Shown piece after piece: positions 22,390 to 33,800 of a stretch of DNA of 64,000 bases. The translations under genes were made by a program, and so were the position numbers. The stretch covers positions 12,469,501 through 12,533,500 of the forward strand of contig NC_091966.1 of NCBI RefSeq assembly GCF_036711975.1, written 5' to 3'. The stretch is from Onthophagus taurus (Eukaryota > Arthropoda > Insecta > Coleoptera > Scarabaeidae). How positions within the stretch are numbered: the first letter of the stretch is position 1; every line of letters starts with the position of its first letter. The notes beneath the pieces are model-generated. The model made no database searches, was not told the origin of the DNA, and was given only the letters and a program-made list of their open reading frames with translations.

Positions 22390-24480
22390 TGTATGTAGGT
22401 CATGGTTTTAATGAACGTTAATATAGAAAAGAATAGTGTGTTCTTTATGTCCGAAATTTGGGGTCATGGTACGCCAAAAATGAATTCTGTTAAGTACGCG
22501 ATGTTGAGAGTTGGGACAGTCACAAACAATATGACTTACCGTCTCGTCATCAAATCGTCTACAAAGAGGTGTGGTCGCCAGCTCTTCTTATGTGTATATT
22601 ATATTAGGCATATAATATACATATTTGCTTATCCTCCTGTGGTGGTTGGTAATATAACTAGGCAGAATACTATTAATGAAATCCTTGCATCTACCAACGT
22701 GCTTTCCTTTTCATTTAGCTTGGTTACAGATGCTGAGATCTGGGATGCTTTAACTTACTCCAAGTCCACTAGTGTTGGAGCAGATGGTATTGGACTCAGA
22801 TTACTCTTACCCATTCTGGATATAGTTATTACTCCCCTAACACATATTTTCAACTGTTCTTTTGAACAATCCATATTTCCGTCTAGCTGGCCTATGTTAT
22901 TCCTATCCCAAAAATTAAATCTCCATCCCATGTTGGTGACTTTCGACCCATTTCTATTCTATCTACGTTGTTAAAAGCTATATTCAGAAATATATTGAGG
23001 TGTTTAATCTGATTAACAAGTTCCAGTCTGGTTTTTGTGAAGGGCATGGTACTACTACAGCACTGATGATATTAGATCTGCGTGTGATAACGATTGTGTT
23101 ACTTTGCTTTATTTTAGTAAGGCCTTTGATTCTGTGGACCATGCCCTCCTGTTAACTAGGCTTTCTGCAATTGGTTTTACCTCTTTTTGTGTATCTTGGT
23201 TCCAGTCCTACCTTTCCTATCGGTCTTTACGTGTCCGCGTAGAATCTGTACTCTTCTCCTGTTGGCATCAAATGTGGAGTTCCCCAGGGCAGTGTGCTGG
23301 GTACTTTGCTCTTCTCAATTTTCATAAATAGTATTAGTGATGGTATCTCGTGTAACTATCATTTGTATGCAGATGACCTTCAACTTTATATTTCGTCAAC
23401 TGTTAACAACCTGCCAGATGCGTTGTTGCATCTTAACAACGATCTCTCTAGCGTGCTTGACTGGTCTAGACGTCATGGACTTAACCTGAATCCAGATAAA
23501 ACGCAAGCCATTGCATTTGGCACTCGCCCTTTGCTGGCACAATTTAATTCCTTAACTACCCTGCAACTGAGGCTTTATTCTGGTTTCGAATCACAAGTTC
23601 AGGGAGTCTGTAAGAGGGTTTACTTCTGTTTCCATACTTCGCTGGTACCTTTCTCCTGTTGTACGTCGTAATCTTTGTTATTCTCTCATTTTCCCATACA
23701 TTGATTATGCCGATGCTGCGTATCCCGATTTGTCCGCAGCCCTTCGGGGCAATTTGGAAAGACTTCAGAACAATTGTATACGGTACATTTTTGATTTAGG
23801 AACGTTTTAGCAGATTACTCCATGTCGTAACAACCTGCAGATGATGACTTGCCACAGTATTAGATCATTTTGTATGCTTACTATGTTGTACCCTCACTCC
23901 TGCTTATTTGTCCGATGCCTGTCACTTTTTTAGAATCACATGACTTGCCCACTCGATCAATGTCGGACTCTACACTCGTGTTTCCAGTCCATAGTACTGA
24001 AATCTACCACAAATCTTTTACAGTGCAGTTGATTGCGTTGTGGAACGATTTGCCCGCTGTTGTGCGCAATGCAGCTAGTTTAATAAGTTTTAAAAATGCC
24101 TTGAGGCGCCATCTGCTATCTCTTCAACTATCTTCTTCTTGACCTATACGTGTTTGTTTTCTTCTCTAGTCTGCCTTTCATGTATCTTTTACTGCATTTT
24201 TTTGTGTCTATTTCCTTGTAATAATAACTGAATGTCGATTCGTTACATAACTCAAATATGCTCATTCGCTCGGTCCTATTAGCACATCATTTAGCATTAC
24301 TTTTTTGGTAGCCATAATTATTTAATTAAAATTACATATACACTGTTACCAGTTGGGTCTCTTGGAAGATATCGCTTATTGCGATAAATTGATCTGTTTG
24401 CCTTGATGTCTATATTTGTTATGAATGTATATATTTATGGAAATACTTGTTTTTGAGGCAATAAACATTATTATTATACA
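22390..24480 (+). mobile_element. Non-LTR retrotransposon remnant (CR1/Jockey-like RT)
   Basis: The plus strand carries broken reverse-transcriptase frames. SVGADGIGLRLLLPIL lies near 22780; a frame at 23104 reads YFSKAFDSVDHALLLTRL. The next frame has the YADD catalytic box within [14 protein letters not shown], then [21 protein letters not shown]-terminal LWNDLPAVVRNAASLISFKN piece follows. The element ends in AATAAACATTATTATTATAC, an ATT-type tail as in CR1/L2-like elements. Frameshifts and stops make it inactive. It inserted in the same direction as WDR43, about 330 bp downstream. Confidence 0.85.
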
Positions 24481-25030
24481 TAATACTTAAATGGTAATAT
24501 TAGACTTTTTTTGGGGACTTCACTAAAGATGGCTACTATGCGCCAACATAGCCTGGCAGCTATCATGCAGATTACAACGTTTCTGCCAACTTTTTTGAAG
24601 TCAATGATCACATTAGTCGCTATATTTATAGCAGTTATTTTGGCCTGAGCAGTAGACATTATCCACTGATCGCAATCGAAGCAACGCCATCACGGCCACC
24701 TCCCTGATAAAAACATATAGTTGCAGCACGTTCAGCATAGTTTCCATCTTGGGTGTGGAACTCATGGCGCCCGTAATTGACAGGCTGGCCAGCCGTTGCA
24801 ACAATTTAGCCTTATATGCATGTTTCAGTGCTGAGCACCAAACTATGGCTCCATGAGCTACCATGGGTCTTATCACAGAAGTGTAGATCCACATTGTAAC
24901 CTTCGGATTTAATACCCATGTGGGACTATATGCCCTTCGACATTGGGTGAGTACAATCGTTGCTTTTTTGGTTTTGCAACTAATGTGTAATTTCCAAGTC
25001 AGTCTCTGAAGCAAAGGTTAATGGACTGTT
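24481..25030 (-). mobile_element. R1/I-type non-LTR RT C-terminal fragment
   Basis: The minus strand reads LTWKLHISCKTKKATIVLTQ, then TSVIRPMVAHGAIVWCSALK and LASLSITGAMSSTPKMETML, the post-catalytic part of I/R1-group reverse transcriptases. The same region type, from another element, occurs at 31000-32330. It abuts the tail of the CR1-like element at 24480. Confidence 0.75.
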
Positions 25031-25708
25031 GCAGAAATGGGATGGTGTATGGTATATGGTGTTGTATAACATTGACTGAGTGTTTCGTTCTTGTCAGGAA
25101 TACCAAATTTTATCGCTGTACCAATTTCGTTGCAATTTGGTAAAGCGATAAAATGGGCCAAAATAAGATTTATATATTTTTTTATACTTGCTAATAAGGT
25201 CCACTTTGGCAGCATTTAGTACCTTTATAGTACGTTTAAAAATATTAATTACGTTTTTGATCATCCCCTATAAAGTTTCAGTAAAATAGATAACCCCTTT
25301 TTGTAAGAATAATGTAAAAAAACTATTACACAGTTGAGCAATATTTTGAAGAAGATCGTAAATGACTTGCAAATTAAGATTTATGCAGTAAAATAAGAAC
25401 CATATGACATTTACGGATTGTTGATTTTCGCGCAATTTAGTATGTTGACTTCTTTATATGCTAAGTAGAACTTTTGAAAGGACTTATAAAGGTTAAAATT
25501 GAATTTTTAAGAATAATCTTTTTTATTGTGAAAAAGATATACACTTTTTTCAATGTTTTACATAATTAATAAGAAAAATACCTTATAAAATTATTAACCT
25601 ACAAGAAAAACAAAAACAATGTTTTTAATTCTTATTCCATTGTTTCTTTTAGATTGATTTTGAAACATTATTACAGCTTAAGATAAAATAATAAATCAGA
25701 AAACAAGA
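25031..25708. other. Spacer and dyskerin 3' flank
   Basis: No gene recognised. A minus-strand AATAAA (TTTATT near 25522-25527) could serve dyskerin. Confidence 0.4.
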
Positions 25709-28700
25709 TTATTCATCCAAATCCTTTTTTTTATCTTTCTTTTTCTTCTTCTTTTTCTCTTTTTCAACCTAAAACCAGAATGAAAAGCAAAATCATGGGG
25801 ATAATAATTATTTAAGAATCTTACCGGTTCTTCACTGGAAGCAGGAGTTTCTTCAGCAGCTACTTCACTCACTTCTTCAACCGTCTTCCTTTTCTTTTTC
25901 TTTTTTTCTTTTGGTGTAGTTTCAACTTCACCACTTTCATTTTCCGTCGCACTCACCTTCCGTTTTTTACTACCCTCTTCTTCATCATCTACAATTTCTT
26001 GTTTGGGTACTTTTGTTTCTTTTTGTTCAGGTACAGCCCAATTAACATATCCACTTAACCATTCTTTTGGGGTATTCTCATTTGGTTTGCCATATTTATC
26101 CAATTGACCTTTAGCTATTAACATTTTCTTTTGTTTAGCTTTTGGTCCAAGACCCCATTTTCTTGGATATGTATCCCGTTCCATTATTACCCTTTTTATT
26201 TTCGCCACAATTCCATGATCACAACTGGCAATTGTGGCTGTGGTCATTAATGCTACAGCTAAAGCGACCGCTTCACCTTTTGTCGTTACAATAACAATTT
26301 CTTGGTTCAATTCGATATTATCGTCATACCGTAAAATACCCGGTAACAGGATTTTAGCACCATAGCAAACTGCATTAACAGAACTATCTTTCATAATAAT
26401 TCTTTTGTGATTTATAAGTAACCCTTCTAAAGGTTTAATAACACGTCTTAAATATGATTCATCTTTATGATTATCATATAACCATTGAGCATCTAATATA
26501 TCATGCATTGTTGCCATGTTGTCTAATTCTGTTTGAATACCAGAACGAACTCGACGTAACTCAACCATTTGACCACCAACACCAAGTATCATACCCAAAT
26601 GAACACACATTGTTCTGATATAAGATCCAGCTTCACAACTTACCCAAAATACAGCTAAACATTAATTTTAAAGTTAATGAACATATTTAATTTTATAAAA
26701 TTATATAGGTATGGATCTTACCCATATTTCTCGTTTCATCAAATTCAAACAACTTGCTGTCGTAAACTGTACGCACTCTGAGTTGTCGTTTTACAGCGGA
26801 TATTAATGGGGGTCGTTGGAATAAAGCGCCGCGAAGTCTTTCGAGTGCTTGAACTACTTTTGGAACACCGCCATCGATTGCTGAGAAAAGTTTTAGGACA
26901 GAAACGTATTCTTTTCCTGCCGATTGTTGGGATTTTACGAGACGTGTTGCTCTGTCGATACATACTATTAAACAACCTGTTGAAAATCAATAAATTAAAC
27001 TATATTTTCTTTAATTAATTAAAAAATACTTCTTCTGTTGATGTATACGATTAAATGCTGTAATATTACAGCTGATAAAAGATGTGATATAATCGCCTTT
27101 AACAAAATTAATCAACCAATGCATGAGAGAAAATACTTTTCCAATTGCTTTAAAATTAGCATTGGTAACTCCCGTCTTTAAGAAAGGCGATTCTCTTATA
27201 ATGGAAAATTAATATACTCTCCACAGAGATATACACAGATACAGAACCCACAATAGTCATAAGCTAAAACCTAAATTTTGCAAACTCTCTAAGTCACAGA
27301 AAGGTGTAGATTTTACCGCGCTCAAGTTTTACAATAAATTACCTTTAACGGTTACGCTTTTACCTGTGATCAAGTTTGCAACATTGATAAAGCAATTTCT
27401 GCTGTTGAGAGGTTTCAATTCTTACTCGGGGTTCCTTAAATATGAATTTTTTGAAAGGGATTTTGTGGCATTGGCGTTGGTCGTAACAACATCAAATCAT
27501 AGAATGTGCTTTAGATTTGACGAATAGAATTTATAAAGTTGTATCTCAAGAACGAATTGAGATATAAAGATGAAACAAAGAACATTTTAAAGCTAATTTT
27601 ATGAGTATTCAATGTGCCATAAATAATTTCATATTTCCCAGAAACATGGTTGTTATAATTTTTTAAACCCAACTCTGCATGTTTGATTATTGTAGATTTG
27701 ACAAATAGAATTTATAAAGTTGTATCTCAAGAACGAATTGAGATATAAAGATGAAACAAAGAACATTTTAAATCTAATTTTATGAGTATTCAATGAGCCA
27801 TAAATAATATCTTATTTCCCACAAACATGGTAGTTATGATTTTTTAAACCCAACTCTGCATATTTGATTATTGTAGATTTGACGAATAGAATTAAAACAG
27901 TTGTATCTCAAGAACGAATTGAGATATAAAGATGAAACAAAGAACATTTTAAAGCTAATTTTATGAGTATTCAATGTGCCATAAATAATTTCTTATTTCC
28001 CACAAACATGGTTGTTATGATTTTTTAAACATAACTCTGCATGTTTGATTATTGTAGATTTGACAAATAGAAATTAAACAGTTGTATCTCAAGAACCAAT
28101 TGAGATATAAAGATGAAACAAAGAACATTTTAAAGCCAATTTTATGAGTATTCAATGTGCCATAAATAATATCTTATTTCTCACAAACATGGTTGTTATG
28201 ATTTTTTAAACCCAACTCTGCATGTTTGATTATTGTAGATTTGACGAATAGAATTTAAACAGTTGTATCTCAAGAACGAATTGAGATATAAAGATGAAAC
28301 AAAGAACATTTTAAATCTAATTTTATGAGTATTCAATGAGCCATAAATAATATCTTATTTCCCACAAACATGGTAGTTATGATTTTTTAAACCCAACTCT
28401 GCATGTTTGATTATTGTAGATTTGACAAATAAAATTTATAAAGTTGTATCTCAAGAACGAATTGAGATATAAAGATGAAACAAAGAACATTTTAAATCTA
28501 ATTTTATGAGTATTCAATGAGCCATAAATAATTTCTTATTTCCCACAAACATGGTTGTCATGATTTTTTAAACCCAACTCTGCATGTTTGATTATTGTAG
28601 ATTTGACAAATAGAATTTATAAAGTTGTATCTCAAGAACGACTTGAGATATAAAGATGAAACAAAGAACATTTTAAAGCTAATTTTATAACTATTCAGTG

Positions 28701-29724
28701 TGCCATTAATAATTTCTTATTTCCCACAAACATGGTTGTCATGACATTTTAAACCCAACTTTGCATGTTTGATTATTGCAGATTTGACAAATAGAATTTA
28801 TAAAGTTGTATCTCAAGAACGAATTGAGATATAAAGATGAAACAAAGAACATTTTAAAGCTAATTTTATAAGTATTCAATGTGCCATAAATAATATCTTA
28901 TTTCCCCCAAACATGGTTGTCATGATTTTTTAAAGCCAACTCTGCATGTTTGATTATTGTAGATTTGAGAAATAGAATTTATAAACTTGTATCTCAAGAA
29001 CGAATTGAGATATAAAGATGAAACAAGAACATTTTAATGCTAATTAAGTATTCAATGTGCCATAAATGTACTTTGTTCTTTTTTTCTCTCTCTGTAAGCA
29101 TTTAAAATGTATATTTTGGATCCACAAATAAATATTATTGTTAATATCAAAATAATTAAATTTTTATAAATCTTTTTACTCTAAACTTATAATTACCTGT
29201 AACTTTAGGATCCAAAGTTCCTGAATGTCCAGTTTTTTCAACTCTTAAAATCCTCTTGATCCATGCAACCACCTCATGACTACTGGGATTGCTTGGTTTA
29301 TCAAGGTTAATAAAACCACATTTAATGTATTCTGATATATCACGTTTTAAAGGTGATGATCCATAGGGTAAAGGGGTATAATGGCTTGTCCTCACATTGA
29401 GATGATCAAAGTTCTATGAAACAATAAAAAGAGATCACATTAAAATATGATTTTTTTCTAAATGAAGCTTTTATTTTGTGTAAATGTATTAATGTACCTT
29501 TAATAGTAAAGGCCATTTAGATGTGTCTAATTTAACTATTTTATCTGAAGCTTCCAACTGGAAATGTTGCGATTTTTGGATTTCCCCAAGGTGTTTATCC
29601 TTCGATTTTTTATGCTTCTTCTCTTTGACTATTGTTTCTACAAAGAAAACGATTTGGATCAATACAAAATTGTGTTGATTTTAATTAAAAAATAAATATT
29701 TTTCATACCTGATTCCGCCATCAT
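25709..29724 (-). CDS. Nop60B/DKC1: Dyskerin, H/ACA snoRNP pseudouridine synthase
   Basis: Six exons, in transcript order 29709-29724, 29498-29637, 29197-29413, 26722-26976, 25825-26654 and 25709-25768, join in phase to 505 residues (family about 510). Exon 2 has the lysine-rich N-terminus and [10 protein letters not shown]. Exon 3 has [20 protein letters not shown] and [11 protein letters not shown], whose Asp (residue 120) is the TruB-family catalytic residue. Exon 4 has [19 protein letters not shown] and the [17 protein letters not shown] region. Exon 5 holds the start of the PUA domain ([28 protein letters not shown]) and a Lys/Glu-rich nuclear tail. In the family it converts uridine to pseudouridine in rRNA and snRNA with Nop10, Nhp2 and Gar1. 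The 2.2-kb intron between exons 3 and 4 contains a satellite-like array. The last 56-bp intron can also be read through. Confidence 0.96.
27110..27475 (+). mobile_element. Non-LTR retroelement scraps inside the dyskerin intron
   Basis: [20 protein letters not shown] near 27120 is an RT motif found just before the catalytic core. Only about 60 bp later comes a C-terminal tail ([20 protein letters not shown]). The core between them is deleted. Confidence 0.6.
27513..29075. repeat. Tandem array of about nine 181-bp units in a dyskerin intron
   Basis: Units start at AGATTTGACRAATAG near 27513, 27694, 27875, 28056, 28237, 28419, 28600, 28782 and 28964; the last is shorter. Each carries TATCTCAAGAACGAATTGAG followed by ATA, a perfect 8-bp stem (TATCTCAA/TTGAGATA) with a 7-base loop. 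Then come AAAGATGAAACAAAGAACAT and a CCCAACTCTGCATG block. Differences between units are mostly single bases. No ORF, and no clear box C/D (RTGATGA/CTGA) or H/ACA signature. It looks like satellite DNA. Confidence 0.9.
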
Positions 29725-29945
29725 AAAACACGAACACGTGCAGTTTACTGCGGCGCTTTTTATTGAGGTTAGGTTTGTTGTATCGTTGTCCTGATTGGTT
29801 GATTTTGAGAATAGGAGTTCGAGTTCGACTGAGTATCATCTTAGAGTACGTTCAGGTAATTGTATTTATTTTATTTAGCTTTTATTATCACTACATTTCG
29901 GTATCACTTCTTATTTCAATTTTGCAAACATTACTTTATTTGGAG
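29725..29945. promoter_or_regulatory. Dyskerin upstream region
   Basis: Sequence immediately upstream of the dyskerin start; it must contain its promoter and 5' UTR. A GTAATTG donor-like and a TTTATTTAG acceptor-like site on the plus strand (29855-29880) suggest, weakly, a divergent spliced transcript. Confidence 0.35.
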
Positions 29946-30053
29946 ATGTTAATAGAGCCATTAATGTTTCAAAAAAATGTATCAAGTATGAACACGTTTT
30001 TGGACGACGGAAACGTACTACAAACCATCTTTGGCGCCCCAAATTCATATTGA
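29946..30053 (+). CDS. Possible small protein (35 codons), unrecognised
   Basis: ORF from ATG at 29946 to TGA at 30051-30053, starting MLIEPLMFQKNVSSM and ending LDDGNVLQTIFGAPNSY. It follows a possible plus-strand intron and lies head to head with dyskerin. Unlike the surrounding repeats its composition looks protein-like, but I recognise no family. It could be a real microprotein, the leftover 5' end of a gene cut by the retroelement at 30175, or chance. Confidence 0.2.
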   Translation: MLIEPLMFQKNVSSMNTFLDDGNVLQTIFGAPNSY

Positions 30054-30174
30054 AATAAGATGTAATATTACGATAGCATATAATTTACATTTATTACAAT
30101 GTATAAAACTACATAAGATATTTATAATTAATTAAGAAAGCAAGACACAAGGTTTTATCAAAAATGTGAGGAAG

Positions 30175-30480
30175 CAAGTGGAGTCAGTCAGTTTGGATTT
30201 GAAAGCGGATTTGTAACCAGAAAAGCCATGTTCAGTCTCTAAAGACAAGTGCAAAATTGCCAAGATCAAAGAAAGGAAGTCTTTATGGGCTTCATCGACT
30301 ATAAGAAGGCATTTGACTACGTTAAACACAATCATCTGATAACATAACTTAGAGATGTGGGACTGGATGCAAAGGATACAAAACATAACAGAATGCTGCA
30401 CATAATAGAACCATCAGATAGGAAAAGCGATGAACCTACGCAGGAATCTGCATGGCACTTTAAGAAGAAGAAGAAAGCAA
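30175..30480 (+). mobile_element. RTE-like RT fragment
   Basis: The plus strand reads SQFGFESGFVTRKAMFSL, then FMGFIDYKKAFDYVKHNHLI and LRDVGLDAKD, the first catalytic block of an RTE/craniofacial-type RT. It passes abruptly to an AAGAAGAAGAAAG run at about 30460. Stops interrupt it. Confidence 0.75.
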
Positions 30481-30999
30481 GAAAATACTCTATTCAATTC
30501 TGGTTAAAGCTACATGAAAAATCTGCCTTGAAGCATATATGTTCGAAAATATTTGTTAATAATTTGAGATTTGAAAGGAGTGGGTAATCTATGAATTAGT
30601 GCCATTAAACAACAAAATAGGGTACTGAAACCCAACATGCGTTTGGTATAAATATGTAATATTAATGTTTGTAATTTATATAATGTGTACGAGATACAAG
30701 ATATCCTTGCAATAATGGCAGATGATTGTTCGATTTCTGCGCAATGCAAGATATGACGCACAAGAATGACGAAACATTTATTAAGATGTTTAAAATAAGC
30801 AGGTGGCGTGAAACAAATGTTTGATAAAGAGCAACAGGAGCAGATTTCTTGTACTTTCTTTTCAACTACTGCTTCTACTTCTTCAACGATTGGAAAGCTG
30901 AGAAAATACTTGCGACTGGCGATAGAAAATTAGCTGGCAGCTATGAACATAGAAATTCTTTTCTTAAATTTTATTTTTAGATGACGATGAAATGATTGT
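30481..30999. other. Gene-free spacer
   Basis: No supported feature; short frames on both strands lack recognisable motifs. Confidence 0.4.
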
Positions 31000-32340
31000 G
31001 GATGATTACATTACATTACATAAATTATATATCGGGTATCCAACCAACTTTGTACAGCGACTTCAAAGATGTATTTTACCGCGATAGATAAAATTATCAA
31101 ATTTCACCGTGCAGTCCAATGCTCTTATTGAACATTATTTGGGGCGATAAACTGCGACTCAAAAATTGAGAATCTACGATTAACAGCAGGGTAGTGGCAT
31201 AAAACGTGCTCAACCGTCTCCTTGTCCTCTGCACATAGTCGGCTAGGCCCAGAAAGTTGAGGTGTCTTTAATCGGCAGTGCCCAGTAAAGACACCCATTA
31301 GAACTTTGATGCTGCTACGAGCAAGTTCTAAAATTTTTCCGGGTTGGTCTCATTCCAGGAGAACTGGTCTACAGTAGGCAAAGTCTCTGTTCAGCCCACA
31401 GTCTAATCCTATGTTTGGCCATCGCAAATGATATACCAACCGCTGTCGCTGGCCCTACAAACGCTTTAACGCTGCCCTTTCCTGCTAGCTCATCTGCCGC
31501 TTCATTGCCAGTAACCCCAGAGTGACTTGGGATCGAGATCAGAGAAACTCTGTTATCATAACTCAGTGTGTTTAAAGTTCTTTTACAGTCATTAACCAGA
31601 ACCGACACCGTTTTAATTAGCCGAGAGCAGCTTGACTGTCTGAGAAAAATCGTACTATCATGTTCTTCACCACTCTCTCAAGAAGGATTTTAGGAACCAT
31701 GTCAATAGCAAATACTTCCGCCTGAAATACAGTACACTACGTACTCAGGCTGTAAGCTTCCCCGGCCCCTTCCGGCTTTTTGATTCATCTGTGAACATGC
31801 AATTATCTGCCTGAACCAGAGAATTTTGATTTCGATCCAGGACTGCCGTTTAGGCGGTACAATTTGGCATCTAACATTAATCGCTGGTAATGATCCCGTC
31901 AAATCTGACAGCATTGATAGCACAATGTCAGTGCTTATAGTGTCTTCCGCAGCCCATTGGTAGGACATGTCGGAGCAGTTTTGAACATATTGCTTAAACC
32001 TGTAAATGGTAGTTTTAGCCACTTGCTCGATATGCAAATGCAAAGGAGATAGGCCAAGCAGAACATCCATTGATAGAGTTTTCGATGTGCTTATCGTACC
32101 AGAGATTGCCAATCCAGCTACTTGTTGAATTCGTGAAAGTTTACTGATAACTGAAGTCTCTCGGCCTTTCCTATACCTTTTCTACAAAGAATACGACAAG
32201 TCCACAAGGATAATCTACCTTTGTGTAAAACTCTTTGCAAATGTCCATTCCATAAGAGGGTTTTATCTAGGATTAGTCCTAGATATTTGACTTCCTTTTA
32301 AAAAGGAATTTCTTCACCTTGGATAGTTGGGCTGATTAGT
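31000..32340 (-). mobile_element. I-clade non-LTR retrotransposon 3' part with RNase H
   Basis: Read on the minus strand, 32300-31700 is the end of the RT domain (LLGLSPLHLHIEQVAKTTIY). At 31608-31369 is an RNase H segment, SLISIPSHSGVTGNEAADEL then AGKGS. Near 31240 is the C-terminal TGHCRLKTPQLSGPSRLCAE with EHVLCHYP. RNase H after RT places it in the I group. Stops and shifts show it is dead. Confidence 0.85.
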
Positions 32341-32344
32341 CCAC

Positions 32345-32525
32345 CCTAGTTAGTTGATAATACATCAACATCAGAATCAGAAGTTAACTAAACAATCATC
32401 GAGTTCAACACTCGATAGTTTTATTGACGTTTCATCAAAAGTTGAACAAGACAAGCTAGATCAACTATTGGCTAGGGCAGTTTATGCTACAGGTACTCCA
32501 TTTGCCATTGTTGAAAATAATCACT
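32345..32525 (+). mobile_element. hAT transposase N-terminal scrap
   Basis: The plus-strand frame reads KQSSSSTLDSFIDVSSKVEQ and LLARAVYATGTPFAIVENNH, the segment just after the BED finger in hAT transposases. It is cut at about 32527, where the CTCCCTC-type end of the next element begins. Confidence 0.65.
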
Positions 32526-33800
32526 ACTCCCTCTGCCCCAAATTATGGTATACATTTCTCTTTACAATTTGTCCCAAATTATGGTATACAAAACATTGAA
32601 AACTGATTTATCGTATTTATAAAATTAGTAATACAATTTATAACTTAGTTTAAGCATACATAAATGAAAATTTTACACATTTAAACACAATTCAACTGTT
32701 TCAATGGCAGTTTGGTTGCACATAATAGAAACAGGTAAACGTCCTTCGCGGCGAAGTTTTTCTTTATTCATGTGCTCAATTTTATAGTTGTTGCCTACTG
32801 AGGCCATCATGGTTAACTCCATGCACTTTTGTAGTATCTAATTTTTCTTTAGTTAATGCGTCGAAGGCACTTTCAAAACAATTTATTAATTCATCTATAG
32901 TTTTTGGCGATGTTTGGTGCTGCAAAGACTGAATAGCATTGAAGAAGCCAAGGTCTAATACATTCAAATTAGGACTATTTGGTGGCTGTGATTTTGTGTT
33001 TGATTTGAAGTTTTCATAAGAATGCGGTTTTGCATTATCTTGTTGAACACAAATTGTCTTGGCTTTATGCGCTTTTGAGAATTTGAATCTAATGGCTGGT
33101 AAAACGTTATCAATAATCATCTTTTTGCAATTTGCTGCGTTAATAGACTCGATGTTTTTGGTCACCATTTTTCCTCTCGTCCGGTTCTAGCTGTTTCTTT
33201 TTGCAGGTTCTTTATAAACAAAAGGCCAGAGTCCCATTTTGCTGTTGAAATACTGGTCGGGCCAATGCAGCCATGAACATAACTTTCATTATGAACTGTT
33301 TGCCTTTACACTGCTTTTCTGTTTCTGCTTCGTCCAGCGTGATATAGTATGACCTTTTAACTTGCGATAAGTAAAACCAATTTACATATCCTCAAAACAT
33401 CGATTTGATTTAACCTTCGACAAACAGAACTCTAGTCTTCACTGTTGAGGATATTCTTTTTCTTTTTATAAAGTGTCCTCTTTGAAAATGCGAAAAACGG
33501 TCGATTTTGAATTGTTAATTGCAAACAACAAACTCCGAATTGTGCCACGGCGATTAAGTTCAGTTTCTTTGATTTTATCCAAATTCTCCGAGTAATTCTT
33601 GCGCTTTCGGCCACAATACCTTTTTTTAGAAGTCACATTGACACAAATATTTCCTTCGATGTACTGTTTAGACTGTTGCTTCGCCCTGTTCCAAATACGC
33701 GTAACAGTTAGTCGGGACACTTCCTTGCAGCGGTCGGTTTTGTGTTGTAACAAGAACTGTAAAATTCCAGTACGCTGTTCATACTTTTGATGCAGACATT
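32526..33800 (-). mobile_element. IS630/mariner-type element resembling plant-type (DD39D) mariners
   Basis: On the minus strand, 33790-33470 reads as the N-terminal HTH part (RLTVTRIWNRAKQQS, RGTIRSLLFAINNSKSTVFR). At 33168-32785 it reads ICVQQDNAKPHS, PNSPNLNVLDLGFFNAIQSL and QHQTSP, and at 32770-32690 HMNKEKLRREGRLPVSI. The NVLDLGFF..IQSLQ signature is that of plant/oomycete-type mariners, not of Tc1 or animal mariner. The left end, TACTCCCTCTGCCCCAAATT, resembles Stowaway/plant mariner termini. The spacing between the last two catalytic Asp residues is only about 26 residues, so there is an internal deletion. The right TIR was not found. Confidence 0.6.

Noticed and set aside
27513-29075. 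CRISPR-like array
   Set aside because: The units are contiguous 181-bp repeats without unique spacers, inside a eukaryotic intron.
29763-30053. 96-residue membrane-like protein
   Set aside because: The hydrophobic first half runs through a likely intron with GT/AG borders; only the final 35 codons look plausible.
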